From NCBI RefSeq assembly GCF_003667575.1, contig NZ_RCUY01000005.1, forward strand, positions 62,001-126,000: 64,000 bases of DNA, given 5' to 3'. The translations under genes were made by a program, and so were the position numbers. Positions 17,135 through 24,313 of the stretch are shown here, piece after piece; the first letter of the stretch is position 1, and the number at the start of each line of letters is the position of its first letter. The notes beneath the pieces are model-generated. The model had not been told where the DNA came from. It ran no database searches and saw only the letters and a list, made by a program, of their open reading frames with translations. Source of the DNA: Mycetocola lacteus (lineage in GTDB: Bacteria; Actinomycetota; Actinomycetes; Actinomycetales; Microbacteriaceae).

Positions 17135-17220
17135 GCCGGTGTGGCGGAATGGCAGACGCGGAGCACTCAAAATGCTTTGTTCGAAAGGACGTGTGGGTTC
17201 GAGTCCCACCACCGGCACCA
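17135..17220 (+). tRNA. tRNA-Leu (anticodon CAA)
   Basis: This is a class II tRNA with acceptor arms GCCGGTG / CACCGGC and an encoded CCA end (17218-17220). The anticodon stem GAGCA/TGCTT closes a CTCAAAA loop, giving anticodon CAA, which reads UUG. A long variable arm (TGTTCGAAAGGACG) and the T-arm GGGTTCGAGTCCC follow. It stands alone, between divergent pdtaR and a strong terminator. Confidence 0.97.
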
Positions 17221-17222
17221 CC

Positions 17223-17274
17223 GCGGCCCTCGCAGAAACTCCCAACCGGGAGGATGTGCGAGGGCCGCTTTTTT
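17223..17274 (+). terminator. Terminator of tRNA-Leu
   Basis: A 12-bp stem (17223-17234 with 17257-17268) with a second inner stem is followed by six T at 17269-17274. Confidence 0.9.
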
Positions 17275-17313
17275 GTGTATCGGCGTGTCGGATCATCCAT
17301 CCCGAAAACCCAA

Positions 17314-17353
17314 ACGGCCCCCGGGTCCTCCCCGAGGGGAGGCCGAGGGCCGT
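17314..17353 (-). terminator. Terminator of the PLDc_N/SHOCT gene
   Basis: A GC-rich two-part hairpin (17314-17320 with 17347-17353; inner CCTCC/GGAGG) lies 11 bp beyond the stop of the minus-strand gene. Confidence 0.6.
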
Positions 17354-17364
17354 GACGCTACGTG

Positions 17365-17766
17365 CTAGGCGCGGGCGAGAGCCTTGGACTTGAGGTGCGC
17401 GAACTCTTCCTCGCTGATTGCACCGTCGTCAAAGAGTGCCTTCGCGGTCGCGATCTCATCGCTCGGAGTCGCCTTACCGGCGGCCTCACGAATGTAGGCG
17501 TCGGCGGCGTTCTGCGCCGAACGCTGAGCCTCGGCGGAGCGCTGAGCCATGCCGCTGCCGCGAGCGATCAGGTAGACCAGCAGGGTCAGGACCGGGATGA
17601 AGATGAGTCCCACGATCCACAGCGCCTTCCACCCACCGGCGAGCTTGTGGTCACGGAACAGATCCGAGATCACCGCGAACAGCGCAAACAGATAGCTGAC
17701 AAACACCACGATGTAGAGCAGCAGTGCCAAAACGTTCCAGAAGTTTTCCCAGATGCTGGAAGCCAT
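17365..17766 (-). CDS. PLDc_N and SHOCT domain membrane protein
   Basis: This 133-residue protein has two N-terminal membrane segments (about 9-36 and 47-68) forming a PLDc_N-type domain, with GGWKALWIVGLIFIPVLTLLVYLIARG typical of that module. A polar Ala/Gln-rich linker follows. The C-terminal SHOCT motif (TAKALFDDGAISEEEFAHLKSKAL) spans about 106-129; SHOCT is a short helical module thought to mediate oligomerisation. No enzymatic residues are visible. An AAGGA Shine-Dalgarno precedes ATG 17766. Function unknown; stress-related membrane roles are reported only loosely for relatives. Confidence 0.8.
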   Translation of the reverse strand: MASSIWENFWNVLALLLYIVVFVSYLFALFAVISDLFRDHKLAGGWKALWIVGLIFIPVLTLLVYLIARGSGMAQRSAEAQRSAQNAADAYIREAAGKATPSDEIATAKALFDDGAISEEEFAHLKSKALARA

Positions 17767-17939
17767 AGCAGTCCTTTCGGTTGATGGTCGAGCCCCCTAG
17801 ATAACACGCTCGATCCGACTCCGACAGTACTGCACGCCCGCCACGCCCCGCAGTCATTTACCCCGGGTGACGAAGACCCCAAAACGGGGCACGCGAGCCT
17901 GATTCGCGACACGCCCGCGCGCCCTCGTTGGGGAAAAAT

Positions 17940-18683
17940 TCACTTCCCGGGCGCGGCGTTGCCTCGATCGCCAAACCCGGACTCGATCAGGTCGGCCAAC
18001 GCATCCACGGCGGCGCGACCGTCGGGATCCGGGGAGGCGATCTCGGCCTCGGCACCGGGCATCAGCCCCAGCGACATGATCTGCAGCAGGCTCTTGCCGT
18101 CGCGCCCGTTGACGGTCACTGCCACCGGGAAGGTCGCGGCCAGCTTGGCAAACTCCGCTGCCGGGCGTGCGTGCAGCCCCTCGGGGTTCACCACCACCAC
18201 GCTGCGCGCATAGCCGAGCGGCGCCACCTCGGGGCGGTGCTCCTCGGCGGCCAGCGCGTCGGCGCTATTCGCCGAGGCTGCCGGGGTCCCGTCTCCCGCA
18301 CTCAGCGCGGCGGCGATCACCGCGGCCAGATCACCGCCCTGTTCAGCTGCGACCGCCGCGGCCACCGCGCCCTCGACCAGCGGGGCTGGGGAAACATGGG
18401 CGCGTGAGCGGCGCTCGGCGTCGAGGAACTCAATGGCCGACTCGGCCGTCATGATCGCCGAGCCCAGATCGGCCAGGACCAGGACTCCCCCACCGGTGTC
18501 TGCACCCATCAGGGCATCACTCACGCGCGCAAAGTCGGTACCCAGACCGCCCTCGGCGTCTCCCCCGGCGTCCAGAATGGTGATGCTCGGGGCCATCTGC
18601 CCGGCAAGCTCTCGCACACCCTCGGCGATGCGACCACTGTGGGACACCACCACGATGCCCACCCGGGTCTGTTCCACGCTCAT
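17940..18683 (-). CDS. dhaM: PTS-dependent dihydroxyacetone kinase, phosphotransfer subunit DhaM (EIIA-HPr)
   Basis: DhaM relays phosphate from the PTS to ADP bound on DhaL. This 247-residue form has an EIIA-mannose-type domain (about 6-130) with active-site His15 in VSHSGRIAEG, and an HPr domain (about 158-240) with active-site His171 in GLHARP. It lacks the enzyme I fragment carried by E. coli DhaM, so it needs the general enzyme I of the cell. I chose ATG 18683, preceded by GAGGGG, over an upstream frame extension with non-family sequence. It is the last gene of dhaKLM, 34 bp after dhaL. Confidence 0.93.
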   Translation of the reverse strand: MSVEQTRVGIVVVSHSGRIAEGVRELAGQMAPSITILDAGGDAEGGLGTDFARVSDALMGADTGGGVLVLADLGSAIMTAESAIEFLDAERRSRAHVSPAPLVEGAVAAAVAAEQGGDLAAVIAAALSAGDGTPAASANSADALAAEEHRPEVAPLGYARSVVVVNPEGLHARPAAEFAKLAATFPVAVTVNGRDGKSLLQIMSLGLMPGAEAEIASPDPDGRAAVDALADLIESGFGDRGNAAPGK

Positions 18684-18717
18684 CGGCCCCTCACTTCCTC
18701 GCGCGAGCACCCTCGGG

Positions 18718-19353
18718 TCACGAGCGAACCGCCGCGGCCGCCGCCTCCAGCAGCAGGGCGCTGGACGCCGCACCGGGATCACGGTGACCGCGGGAACGCT
18801 CCCCCAGGTAGCTGGCACGTCCGCGCTTGGCGATCATCGGCTCGGTGGACTCGGCACCGGCGGCGGCACCGCGAGCGGCGGCCTCGATGACCTCTTCTAC
18901 CGAACCACCGGCAGCCTGAACCGCGCGTGCCTCTGCCTGGGCGGCAAGCCAGGAATCCAGCATGGTTTTGTCCCCCGCCTCGGCACCGCCACGACTGGAG
19001 ATACCATCTACCGCGGCCCCCAGCAGATCCACCACGCCCTGCGCGTCGAGTTCGGAGTGGCCCTGCAGCGCGTCGGCCGCGCGCATTAGTGCGGTGCCGT
19101 AGAGCGGGCCCGAGGCACCGCCGACGGTGGAGATCAGGGTGTGGGCCGCGGTGCGGAACAGCTCGGCCGGGGTTTCCCCGCCCGGGCTGGAGAGCAGCTG
19201 TCCACGCACGGCACCAAAGCCGCGTGCCAGGTTCTCGCCATGATCGCCGTCTCCGATGAGGCGGTCAAGCTCGCTGAGGTAGGCGCGGTCGCGGTCACAG
19301 ACATCGCCCGCGGCAACCAGCCACCGTGCGGCCCATTCGGCATTCAGGGTCAT
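18718..19353 (-). CDS. dhaL: Dihydroxyacetone kinase ADP-binding subunit DhaL
   Basis: DhaL carries tightly bound ADP, which receives phosphate from DhaM and passes it to dihydroxyacetone on DhaK. The 211-residue protein shows the two-metal site GDGDHGEN at about 34-41, the nucleotide-cap GGASGPLYGT at about 78-87, GDKTMLD at about 126-132, and the late GRASYLGERSRGHRDPGAAS at about 178-197. Length is normal. It lies 51 bp after dhaK. Confidence 0.95.
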   Translation of the reverse strand: MTLNAEWAARWLVAAGDVCDRDRAYLSELDRLIGDGDHGENLARGFGAVRGQLLSSPGGETPAELFRTAAHTLISTVGGASGPLYGTALMRAADALQGHSELDAQGVVDLLGAAVDGISSRGGAEAGDKTMLDSWLAAQAEARAVQAAGGSVEEVIEAAARGAAAGAESTEPMIAKRGRASYLGERSRGHRDPGAASSALLLEAAAAAVRS

Positions 19354-19404
19354 CTTTTCTCCTTCACTGACAAAACTGTTGTTGTGCGGGGCGACACGGT
19401 TCTC

Positions 19405-20403
19405 TTACGGGGCGCGCAGCACCGGGGTGTCCAACGGGGCATCCCACAGCGAGAGTAACTCGGGATCCAGCCGCGCGATGCTCACCGAGACGCCCTGCAT
19501 ATCAAGCGCTGTCACATACGCGCCCACCAGCGCACGGCCTACCGCGAAGCCACGGCCCTCCAGATCGCGCGCGACACTGTCAAAAAACAGCGCGAGTTCA
19601 CCCGGCGGCGTTCCTCCCATGCCATTGACAAACACCAGCAGGGTGTCCACGGGCGTCGCCCTCAGCTCACCCAAAATCTCGGTCAGCAGGAGTTCGGCGA
19701 TCTCATCGGCGCGGCCACGGGGCACGCGGTCACGGCCGAGCTCGCCGTGGATGCCGATACCGACCTCCATCTCGTCCTCGCCCAGGTCAAAACTGGCGAC
19801 ATCGGCCAGCGGAGAGGTGCCCGCGCGCAGACCCACACCCATCGAGGCAAGCCCGGCGTTCAGGCGATCGCCGATCGCGACCAGCGTCTCCAGGTCGTCA
19901 CCGCGTTCGGCGGCCGCCCCGAGAATCTTCAGAGCCACCAGCATGCCGGCGATCCCGCGACGACGATCGGCGGGGATTAGCGAGCCGAGACCCACGTCAT
20001 CGGACACCACCACCAGACGGGCGGGAATACCGAGTTCGGCGCAGCGTTCGGCGGCGAGTTCAAAGTTGAACCGGTCACCCGAGTAGTTTCCCACCACAAA
20101 CAGGACTCCGGCACCGGTGTGGGTGGCCTGAACCACCTCAAGGATGGACTCAGGGGTGGGCGCGCTGAAAATCTCCCCGGGCACGGCTCCAGCCAGGGCA
20201 CCGCCACCCACAAAACCCACGTGCAACGGCTCATGCCCGCTGCCACCGCCACCGATCACGGCCACGGTCCCGGGCAGCAGGGGGTCAACTCGAGCGACCC
20301 CGTAGCCGGTTCCCACCCGACGCAGTCGCGCGCCATGGGCGCGCACAAAACCGGCCACGGCCTGCTCGGTCACCGCGCGTGGATCGTTCATCAGCTTCTT
20401 CAC
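19405..20403 (-). CDS. dhaK: Dihydroxyacetone kinase substrate-binding subunit DhaK
   Basis: DhaK binds dihydroxyacetone covalently through a histidine and has it phosphorylated to dihydroxyacetone phosphate. With GTG 20403 as start (GGGAG 7 bp upstream) the protein has 332 residues and begins VKKLMNDPRAV, the family's usual N-terminus; an ATG at 20496 would add 31 residues of unrelated sequence. The GGGGSGHEPLHVGFVG loop (His57) and the hemiaminal-forming His219 in GIGIHGE are present. It heads the dhaKLM operon 50 bp after trpD, so some read-through from trpD is possible. No DhaR/DhaS regulator is adjacent. Confidence 0.95.
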   Translation of the reverse strand: MKKLMNDPRAVTEQAVAGFVRAHGARLRRVGTGYGVARVDPLLPGTVAVIGGGGSGHEPLHVGFVGGGALAGAVPGEIFSAPTPESILEVVQATHTGAGVLFVVGNYSGDRFNFELAAERCAELGIPARLVVVSDDVGLGSLIPADRRRGIAGMLVALKILGAAAERGDDLETLVAIGDRLNAGLASMGVGLRAGTSPLADVASFDLGEDEMEVGIGIHGELGRDRVPRGRADEIAELLLTEILGELRATPVDTLLVFVNGMGGTPPGELALFFDSVARDLEGRGFAVGRALVGAYVTALDMQGVSVSIARLDPELLSLWDAPLDTPVLRAP

Positions 20404-20453
20404 CGATATCTCCCAATACTCTCGCCGCGGAGGCTTGTGGCCCGGTGCGGCGG

Positions 20454-21524
20454 CTATGCCGTGTGCTCGGATCGTCGCGACGTTGCGGCGACCCACTGAT
20501 CCAGCTTAGCGAGGGCGGCCCCGGAATCAACAGCCTCGGCGGCAACTTCCAGGGCGTCCCGGAAGCGCGCCAGAATCGGCTGCTCCATCTGGGTGTGATC
20601 CTCGGCGAGGCGATAGGACACGATCCCCGCGGCCGCGTTGAGTAGCACGATATCGCGCACAGCCCCGGTCTGACCGGCCAGGGTTTCACGGACGATCTCG
20701 GCATTACGCACCGGATCCCCGCCCACCAGGTCTTCGATTCGGGCCCGGGCGATGCCCAGATCCCCCGGGTCGAGATCGTGCTCGGCGATCCGACCGCGGG
20801 TGATCTCCCAGATGTGGGAGTGGCCGGTCGTGGTGAGCTCATCCAGGCCGTCGTCCCCACGGAACACCAGTGCGGTGGCGCCACGGGTGCGGAACACGCC
20901 GGTGATCAGCGGCACCCGATCGGCCTGTGCGACACCCACGGCGGAAGCCTCGGGGCGAGCCGGGTTGGTCAGCGGGCCGAGGAAGTTGAAGACGGTGGGG
21001 ATACCCAACTGAGCGCGAACCGGGCCGGCGTGCGCAAACCCGGGGTGGAATGCCGAGGCGTAGGCAAAGGTCACCCCGGTCTCACGGGCCACATCCGCCA
21101 CCGCCGACGGTGCCAGCGAGAGGTCAATGCCGAGGGCCGCCAGCACATCACTCGAACCGGAGGCCGAGCTCGCGGCGCGGTTGCCGTGCTTGATCACCGG
21201 GATTCCGGTGGAGGCCGAGACGATGGCCGCCATCGTCGAGACGTTCACGGTCCCGAAGCGGTCACCGCCGGTACCCACGATGTCGAGTGCCATCGAGTCC
21301 AAGGGCAGCGGGAGGGCGTGCTCAAGAATCGCATCACGGAAACCGACAACCTCATCCACGGTCTCACCCTTGGAGCGCAGCGCAACCAGGAAAGCGCCAA
21401 TCTGCGCCGGAGTGGCCGCTCCGCTCATAATCTGCTGCATCGCCCAGGTCGCCTCGGCGACACTGAGGTTCTCGCCAGACAAAAGAGAGGTGAACAGGGA
21501 GGGCCAGGTGAAGGTATCCAACAT
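20454..21524 (-). CDS. trpD: Anthranilate phosphoribosyltransferase
   Basis: TrpD joins anthranilate to PRPP, the second step of tryptophan synthesis. The 356-residue enzyme has the PRPP-binding GTGGD at 84-88, NVSTMAAIVSA next to it, KHGNRAASSASGSSDVL at about 114-130 and the metal-binding DGLDE in the second half. It is away from other trp genes and divergent from ctaE, exactly as trpD is in M. tuberculosis (Rv2192c next to Rv2193), so this is an ancestral actinobacterial arrangement. TATGCT lies 6 bp before ATG 21524. Confidence 0.96.
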   Translation of the reverse strand: MLDTFTWPSLFTSLLSGENLSVAEATWAMQQIMSGAATPAQIGAFLVALRSKGETVDEVVGFRDAILEHALPLPLDSMALDIVGTGGDRFGTVNVSTMAAIVSASTGIPVIKHGNRAASSASGSSDVLAALGIDLSLAPSAVADVARETGVTFAYASAFHPGFAHAGPVRAQLGIPTVFNFLGPLTNPARPEASAVGVAQADRVPLITGVFRTRGATALVFRGDDGLDELTTTGHSHIWEITRGRIAEHDLDPGDLGIARARIEDLVGGDPVRNAEIVRETLAGQTGAVRDIVLLNAAAGIVSYRLAEDHTQMEQPILARFRDALEVAAEAVDSGAALAKLDQWVAATSRRSEHTA

Positions 21525-21530
21525 AGGTCA

Positions 21531-21536
21531 AGCATA
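21531..21536 (-). promoter_or_regulatory. -10 element of trpD (leaderless type)
   Basis: TATGCT on the minus strand is followed by exactly 6 bp and the ATG at 21524. Confidence 0.6.
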
Positions 21537-21648
21537 TTGGTATCCGCGACGCTCCGACCCGCAAAAACCTTTATGCCGACGTTTTGCCGACACCACGACC
21601 GGAAAGCCGCGGAATCTCGGACATTCAAGGTGAATTCACGGCGAAAAC

Positions 21649-21662
21649 TTAGGTAGCCCTAA
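21649..21662. promoter_or_regulatory. TTAGG-N4-CCTAA palindrome between trpD and ctaE
   Basis: Perfect 5-bp arms around TAGC lie about 57 bp upstream of the ctaE -10. The half-sites resemble those of DtxR/IdeR iron boxes, but the spacer is 4 rather than 9 bp, so I do not assign a regulator. Confidence 0.25.
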
Positions 21663-21718
21663 CCCCTTGTGAAGGTCGAGCGAGACGGGAAATGGCCAAT
21701 ACTCGCCCGCAAATCAGC

Positions 21719-21724
21719 CATAAT
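21719..21724 (+). promoter_or_regulatory. -10 element of ctaE (leaderless type)
   Basis: CATAAT (one mismatch to TATAAT) is followed by exactly 6 bp (GGAGGA) and GTG 21731. The GGAGGA touches the GTG and is too close to work as a Shine-Dalgarno. Confidence 0.5.
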
Positions 21725-21730
21725 GGAGGA

Positions 21731-22360
21731 GTGACGAGCACTTCTTTGAACTATGCGGCGAAAGCCCCGAAGATCAACAGACCCAATAACGTAGCCGTGG
21801 GCACCATTGTGTGGCTGGGTTCAGAGGTCATGTTTTTCGCGGGTCTGTTCGCGATCTACTTCACCCTGCGTTCCGTAGCCCCCGAAATCTGGGCTCACGG
21901 AACGTCCGTACTTAACGTGCCGTTCGCGCTGATTAACACGTTGATCCTCGTATCTTCCTCCTTTGCCTGCCAGGCGGGCGTGTTTGCAGCCGAGCGTCTC
22001 CAGCCGCGGTCGACCGGGCCTAAGCCGAGCCAGTGGGGAATGGTTGAGTGGTTCTTCCTCACCTATGCCCTTGGTGCAATCTTTGTCGCCGGCCAGATCT
22101 GGGAGTACGCCACCCTGGTCAGCGAGGGAGTCGCGCTGAACTCTGACGCCTACGGATCCGCCTTCTACATCACCACCGGATTCCACGGCATTCACGTTAT
22201 CGGCGGACTGATCGCCTTCCTCCTGATCATTGGTCGCGGCTACGCCGTGAAGAACTTTGGTCACAAGGAAGCCTCCAGCGCCATCGTTGTGTCCTACTAC
22301 TGGCACTTCGTTGACGTTGTGTGGATCGCTCTGTTCCTCGTCGTGTACGTCCTGAGATAA
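21731..22360 (+). CDS. ctaE: Cytochrome c oxidase (aa3) subunit III
   Basis: CtaE is a core subunit of the aa3 terminal oxidase. With GTG 21731 the product is 209 residues with five membrane segments, matching CtaE of mycobacteria and corynebacteria (about 205); an ATG at 21692 would add 13 residues. Family sequences include TIVWLGSEVMFFAGLFAIYF near the N-terminus, TTGFHGIHVIGG around 148-159 and SYYWHFVDVVWI close to the C-terminus. It is first in ctaE-qcrC-qcrA-qcrB, 22 bp before qcrC. Confidence 0.93.
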   Translation: MTSTSLNYAAKAPKINRPNNVAVGTIVWLGSEVMFFAGLFAIYFTLRSVAPEIWAHGTSVLNVPFALINTLILVSSSFACQAGVFAAERLQPRSTGPKPSQWGMVEWFFLTYALGAIFVAGQIWEYATLVSEGVALNSDAYGSAFYITTGFHGIHVIGGLIAFLLIIGRGYAVKNFGHKEASSAIVVSYYWHFVDVVWIALFLVVYVLR

Positions 22361-22382
22361 CAACCGAGAGCCTAATAAAGCC

Positions 22383-23204
22383 ATGTCACGCAAAACTTCA
22401 CGTCCAGCCGCCGGCAAGAGCCGCCGCACCGGTCGCCGTTCCCCGGCTGCCGCCGCGGCGCTTATTGCTGTCGGCCTGCTGTTCACCGGCGGTGCCTACG
22501 CCGCGGTGAGCGCAACCACCGCCAACGCTCAGCCCGCACCGGCCGCAGCCAGCCAGTCCAACGTTGAGGACGGCAAGAAGCTGTTCCAGGCGAACTGCGC
22601 TACCTGCCACGGTCTCAACGCACAGGGCACCAGCGACGGTCCCAGCCTGATCGGTGTGGGTGCCGCCGCGGTCGACTTCCAGGTCGGAACCGGCCGTATG
22701 CCCATGCAGGGTCACGGACCGCAGGCTCAGAAGAAGCCCGTTCAGTTCACCCAGGAGCAGATCAACCAGCTCGCCGTGTACGTCGGAAGCACCGCTCCCG
22801 GCCCCTCCATCCCGGACGCTAAGTACCTGGATGCAGACGGCGACGCCGCTCACGGTGCGGAGCTCTTCCGGATCAACTGCGCCATGTGCCACAACGTGGC
22901 CGGTGCCGGTGGTGCACTGACCGAGGGTAAGTTCGCCCCCAGCCTGGTCGGGGTTACCCCGGCTCACATCTACGAGGCAATGATCACCGGCCCGCAGAAC
23001 ATGCCGGTGTTCAACGACATGAACATCTCCCCCGAGGGCAAGCGCGACATCATCACCGCGCTGAAGTACCAGGAGAAGGTCGGTTCCCCCGGTGGTATCG
23101 GACTCGGATCGCTCGGCCCGGTGGCCGAGGGTCTGTTCATCTGGATTTTTGGCCTCGGCGCCGTTGTGGCGCTTACGGTCTGGATCACGGCCAAGTCCAA
23201 CTAG
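22383..23204 (+). CDS. qcrC: Cytochrome bc1 complex di-haem cytochrome c subunit
   Basis: QcrC transfers electrons from the bc1 complex directly to the CuA centre of the oxidase, in place of a soluble cytochrome c. The 273-residue protein has an N-terminal membrane segment (about 22-45), two haem c motifs, CATCH at 72-76 and CAMCH at 166-170, each in its own cytochrome c domain, and a C-terminal anchor (about 246-268). Two haem domains in one membrane-bound subunit is the hallmark of the actinobacterial III2-IV2 supercomplex. The likely Met ligands are in MPMQG and NMPVF. Confidence 0.96.
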   Translation: MSRKTSRPAAGKSRRTGRRSPAAAAALIAVGLLFTGGAYAAVSATTANAQPAPAAASQSNVEDGKKLFQANCATCHGLNAQGTSDGPSLIGVGAAAVDFQVGTGRMPMQGHGPQAQKKPVQFTQEQINQLAVYVGSTAPGPSIPDAKYLDADGDAAHGAELFRINCAMCHNVAGAGGALTEGKFAPSLVGVTPAHIYEAMITGPQNMPVFNDMNISPEGKRDIITALKYQEKVGSPGGIGLGSLGPVAEGLFIWIFGLGAVVALTVWITAKSN

Positions 23205-23245
23205 GACGGCCCTGATCATGACACTGCAATCACGTAAGGAGCACA

Positions 23246-24313
23246 ATGGCACAGGACGATAACAGCGGCAAGGATCTCGCCGCTGCGAACTCCTCTTCCC
23301 ATGACCTGCTGCCGGTGGATACCGGCACAGGCGTGGTGAGCCCCGACGCCGTTGAGAACCCGGGTCACCCGGAACACCGTCAGCGCGTCACCGACCTGAA
23401 CCCGAAGAAGGAAAAGCAGGCCGAGCGCACTGTCTTCATCCTCTTCTTCCTCTCCGCCGTGGGAAGCCTGTGGGCGGTTGCCGCCTACATGATGTTCCCG
23501 ATCGACGGTCAGATGGAACTGGTTCGGTCAAACAACCTCTTCATCGGCCTCGGTGCCACCCTGGCTCTGATGGCCCTGGGTATCGGAGCCGTCCACTGGG
23601 GTAAGGCCCTGATGGCCGACCACGAGTCCGTGGACCACCGCCACCCCGTGCGCGGTACCGACGAGACCCGCGCCCGCGCCATCGAGATCTTCGAGGAGGC
23701 GAATGAGGAGTCCGGCTTTGGCCGTCGCTCGCTCATCCGCAACTCGCTGATCGGTGCCCTGGTGGTCTTCCCGCTGCCCGCCGTGGCCCTGTTCCGCGGT
23801 CTGGCACCGTATGACGAGGACCCGGTAGAGCTGCTGCACCACACCATGTGGAAGAAGGGCACCCGCCTGGCGCGTGACCCTTCCGGTGCGCCCATTAAGG
23901 CCTCCGATGTGACCCTGGGTTCGGCGTTCCACGTCATCCCCGAGGATCTCAACGACGCCAAGGACGTGCTGAACGAGAAGGCCAAGGCCATCGTTCTGCT
24001 CATGCGTCTGAAGCCCGAGGACCTGAACGAGCTCCCCGAGCGTAAGAACTGGTCGTACAACGGCATCGTTGCTTACTCGAAGGTGTGCACCCACGTGGGT
24101 TGCCCGGTTGCTCTGTACGAGCAGCAGACCCACCACCTGCTGTGCCCCTGCCACCAGTCGCAGTTCGACGTGGCAAACCACGCGACCGTGATCTTTGGTC
24201 CGGCCGCCCGTCCCCTTCCGCAGCTCCCGATCACCGTGGACGATGAGGGCTACCTCGTCGCTCAGAGTGACTTCCACGAGCCTGTCGGACCGAGCTTCTG
24301 GGAGCGTCATTGA
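23246..24313 (+). CDS. qcrA: Cytochrome bc1 complex Rieske iron-sulfur subunit
   Basis: QcrA carries the high-potential [2Fe-2S] cluster that oxidises menaquinol. The 355-residue protein has the actinobacterial form with three N-terminal membrane segments (about 62-82, 97-117, 163-183). The cluster is bound by Cys281/His283 in CTHVGC and Cys300/His303 in CPCHQSQFD, with Cys286 and Cys302 available for the structural disulfide. AAGGAG lies 7 bp before ATG 23246. Its TGA overlaps the TTG start of qcrB. Confidence 0.96.
   Translation: MAQDDNSGKDLAAANSSSHDLLPVDTGTGVVSPDAVENPGHPEHRQRVTDLNPKKEKQAERTVFILFFLSAVGSLWAVAAYMMFPIDGQMELVRSNNLFIGLGATLALMALGIGAVHWGKALMADHESVDHRHPVRGTDETRARAIEIFEEANEESGFGRRSLIRNSLIGALVVFPLPAVALFRGLAPYDEDPVELLHHTMWKKGTRLARDPSGAPIKASDVTLGSAFHVIPEDLNDAKDVLNEKAKAIVLLMRLKPEDLNELPERKNWSYNGIVAYSKVCTHVGCPVALYEQQTHHLLCPCHQSQFDVANHATVIFGPAARPLPQLPITVDDEGYLVAQSDFHEPVGPSFWERH

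Noticed and set aside
20454..21524. trpD apart from other trp genes as a sign of transfer
   Set aside because: The same trpD-ctaE divergent pair exists in mycobacteria, so it is an old arrangement.
21649..21667. A DtxR/IdeR iron box upstream of ctaE
   Set aside because: The TTAGG and CCTAA halves are there but are 4 bp apart; the iron-box consensus needs 9 bp between them. Kept only as an unassigned palindrome.
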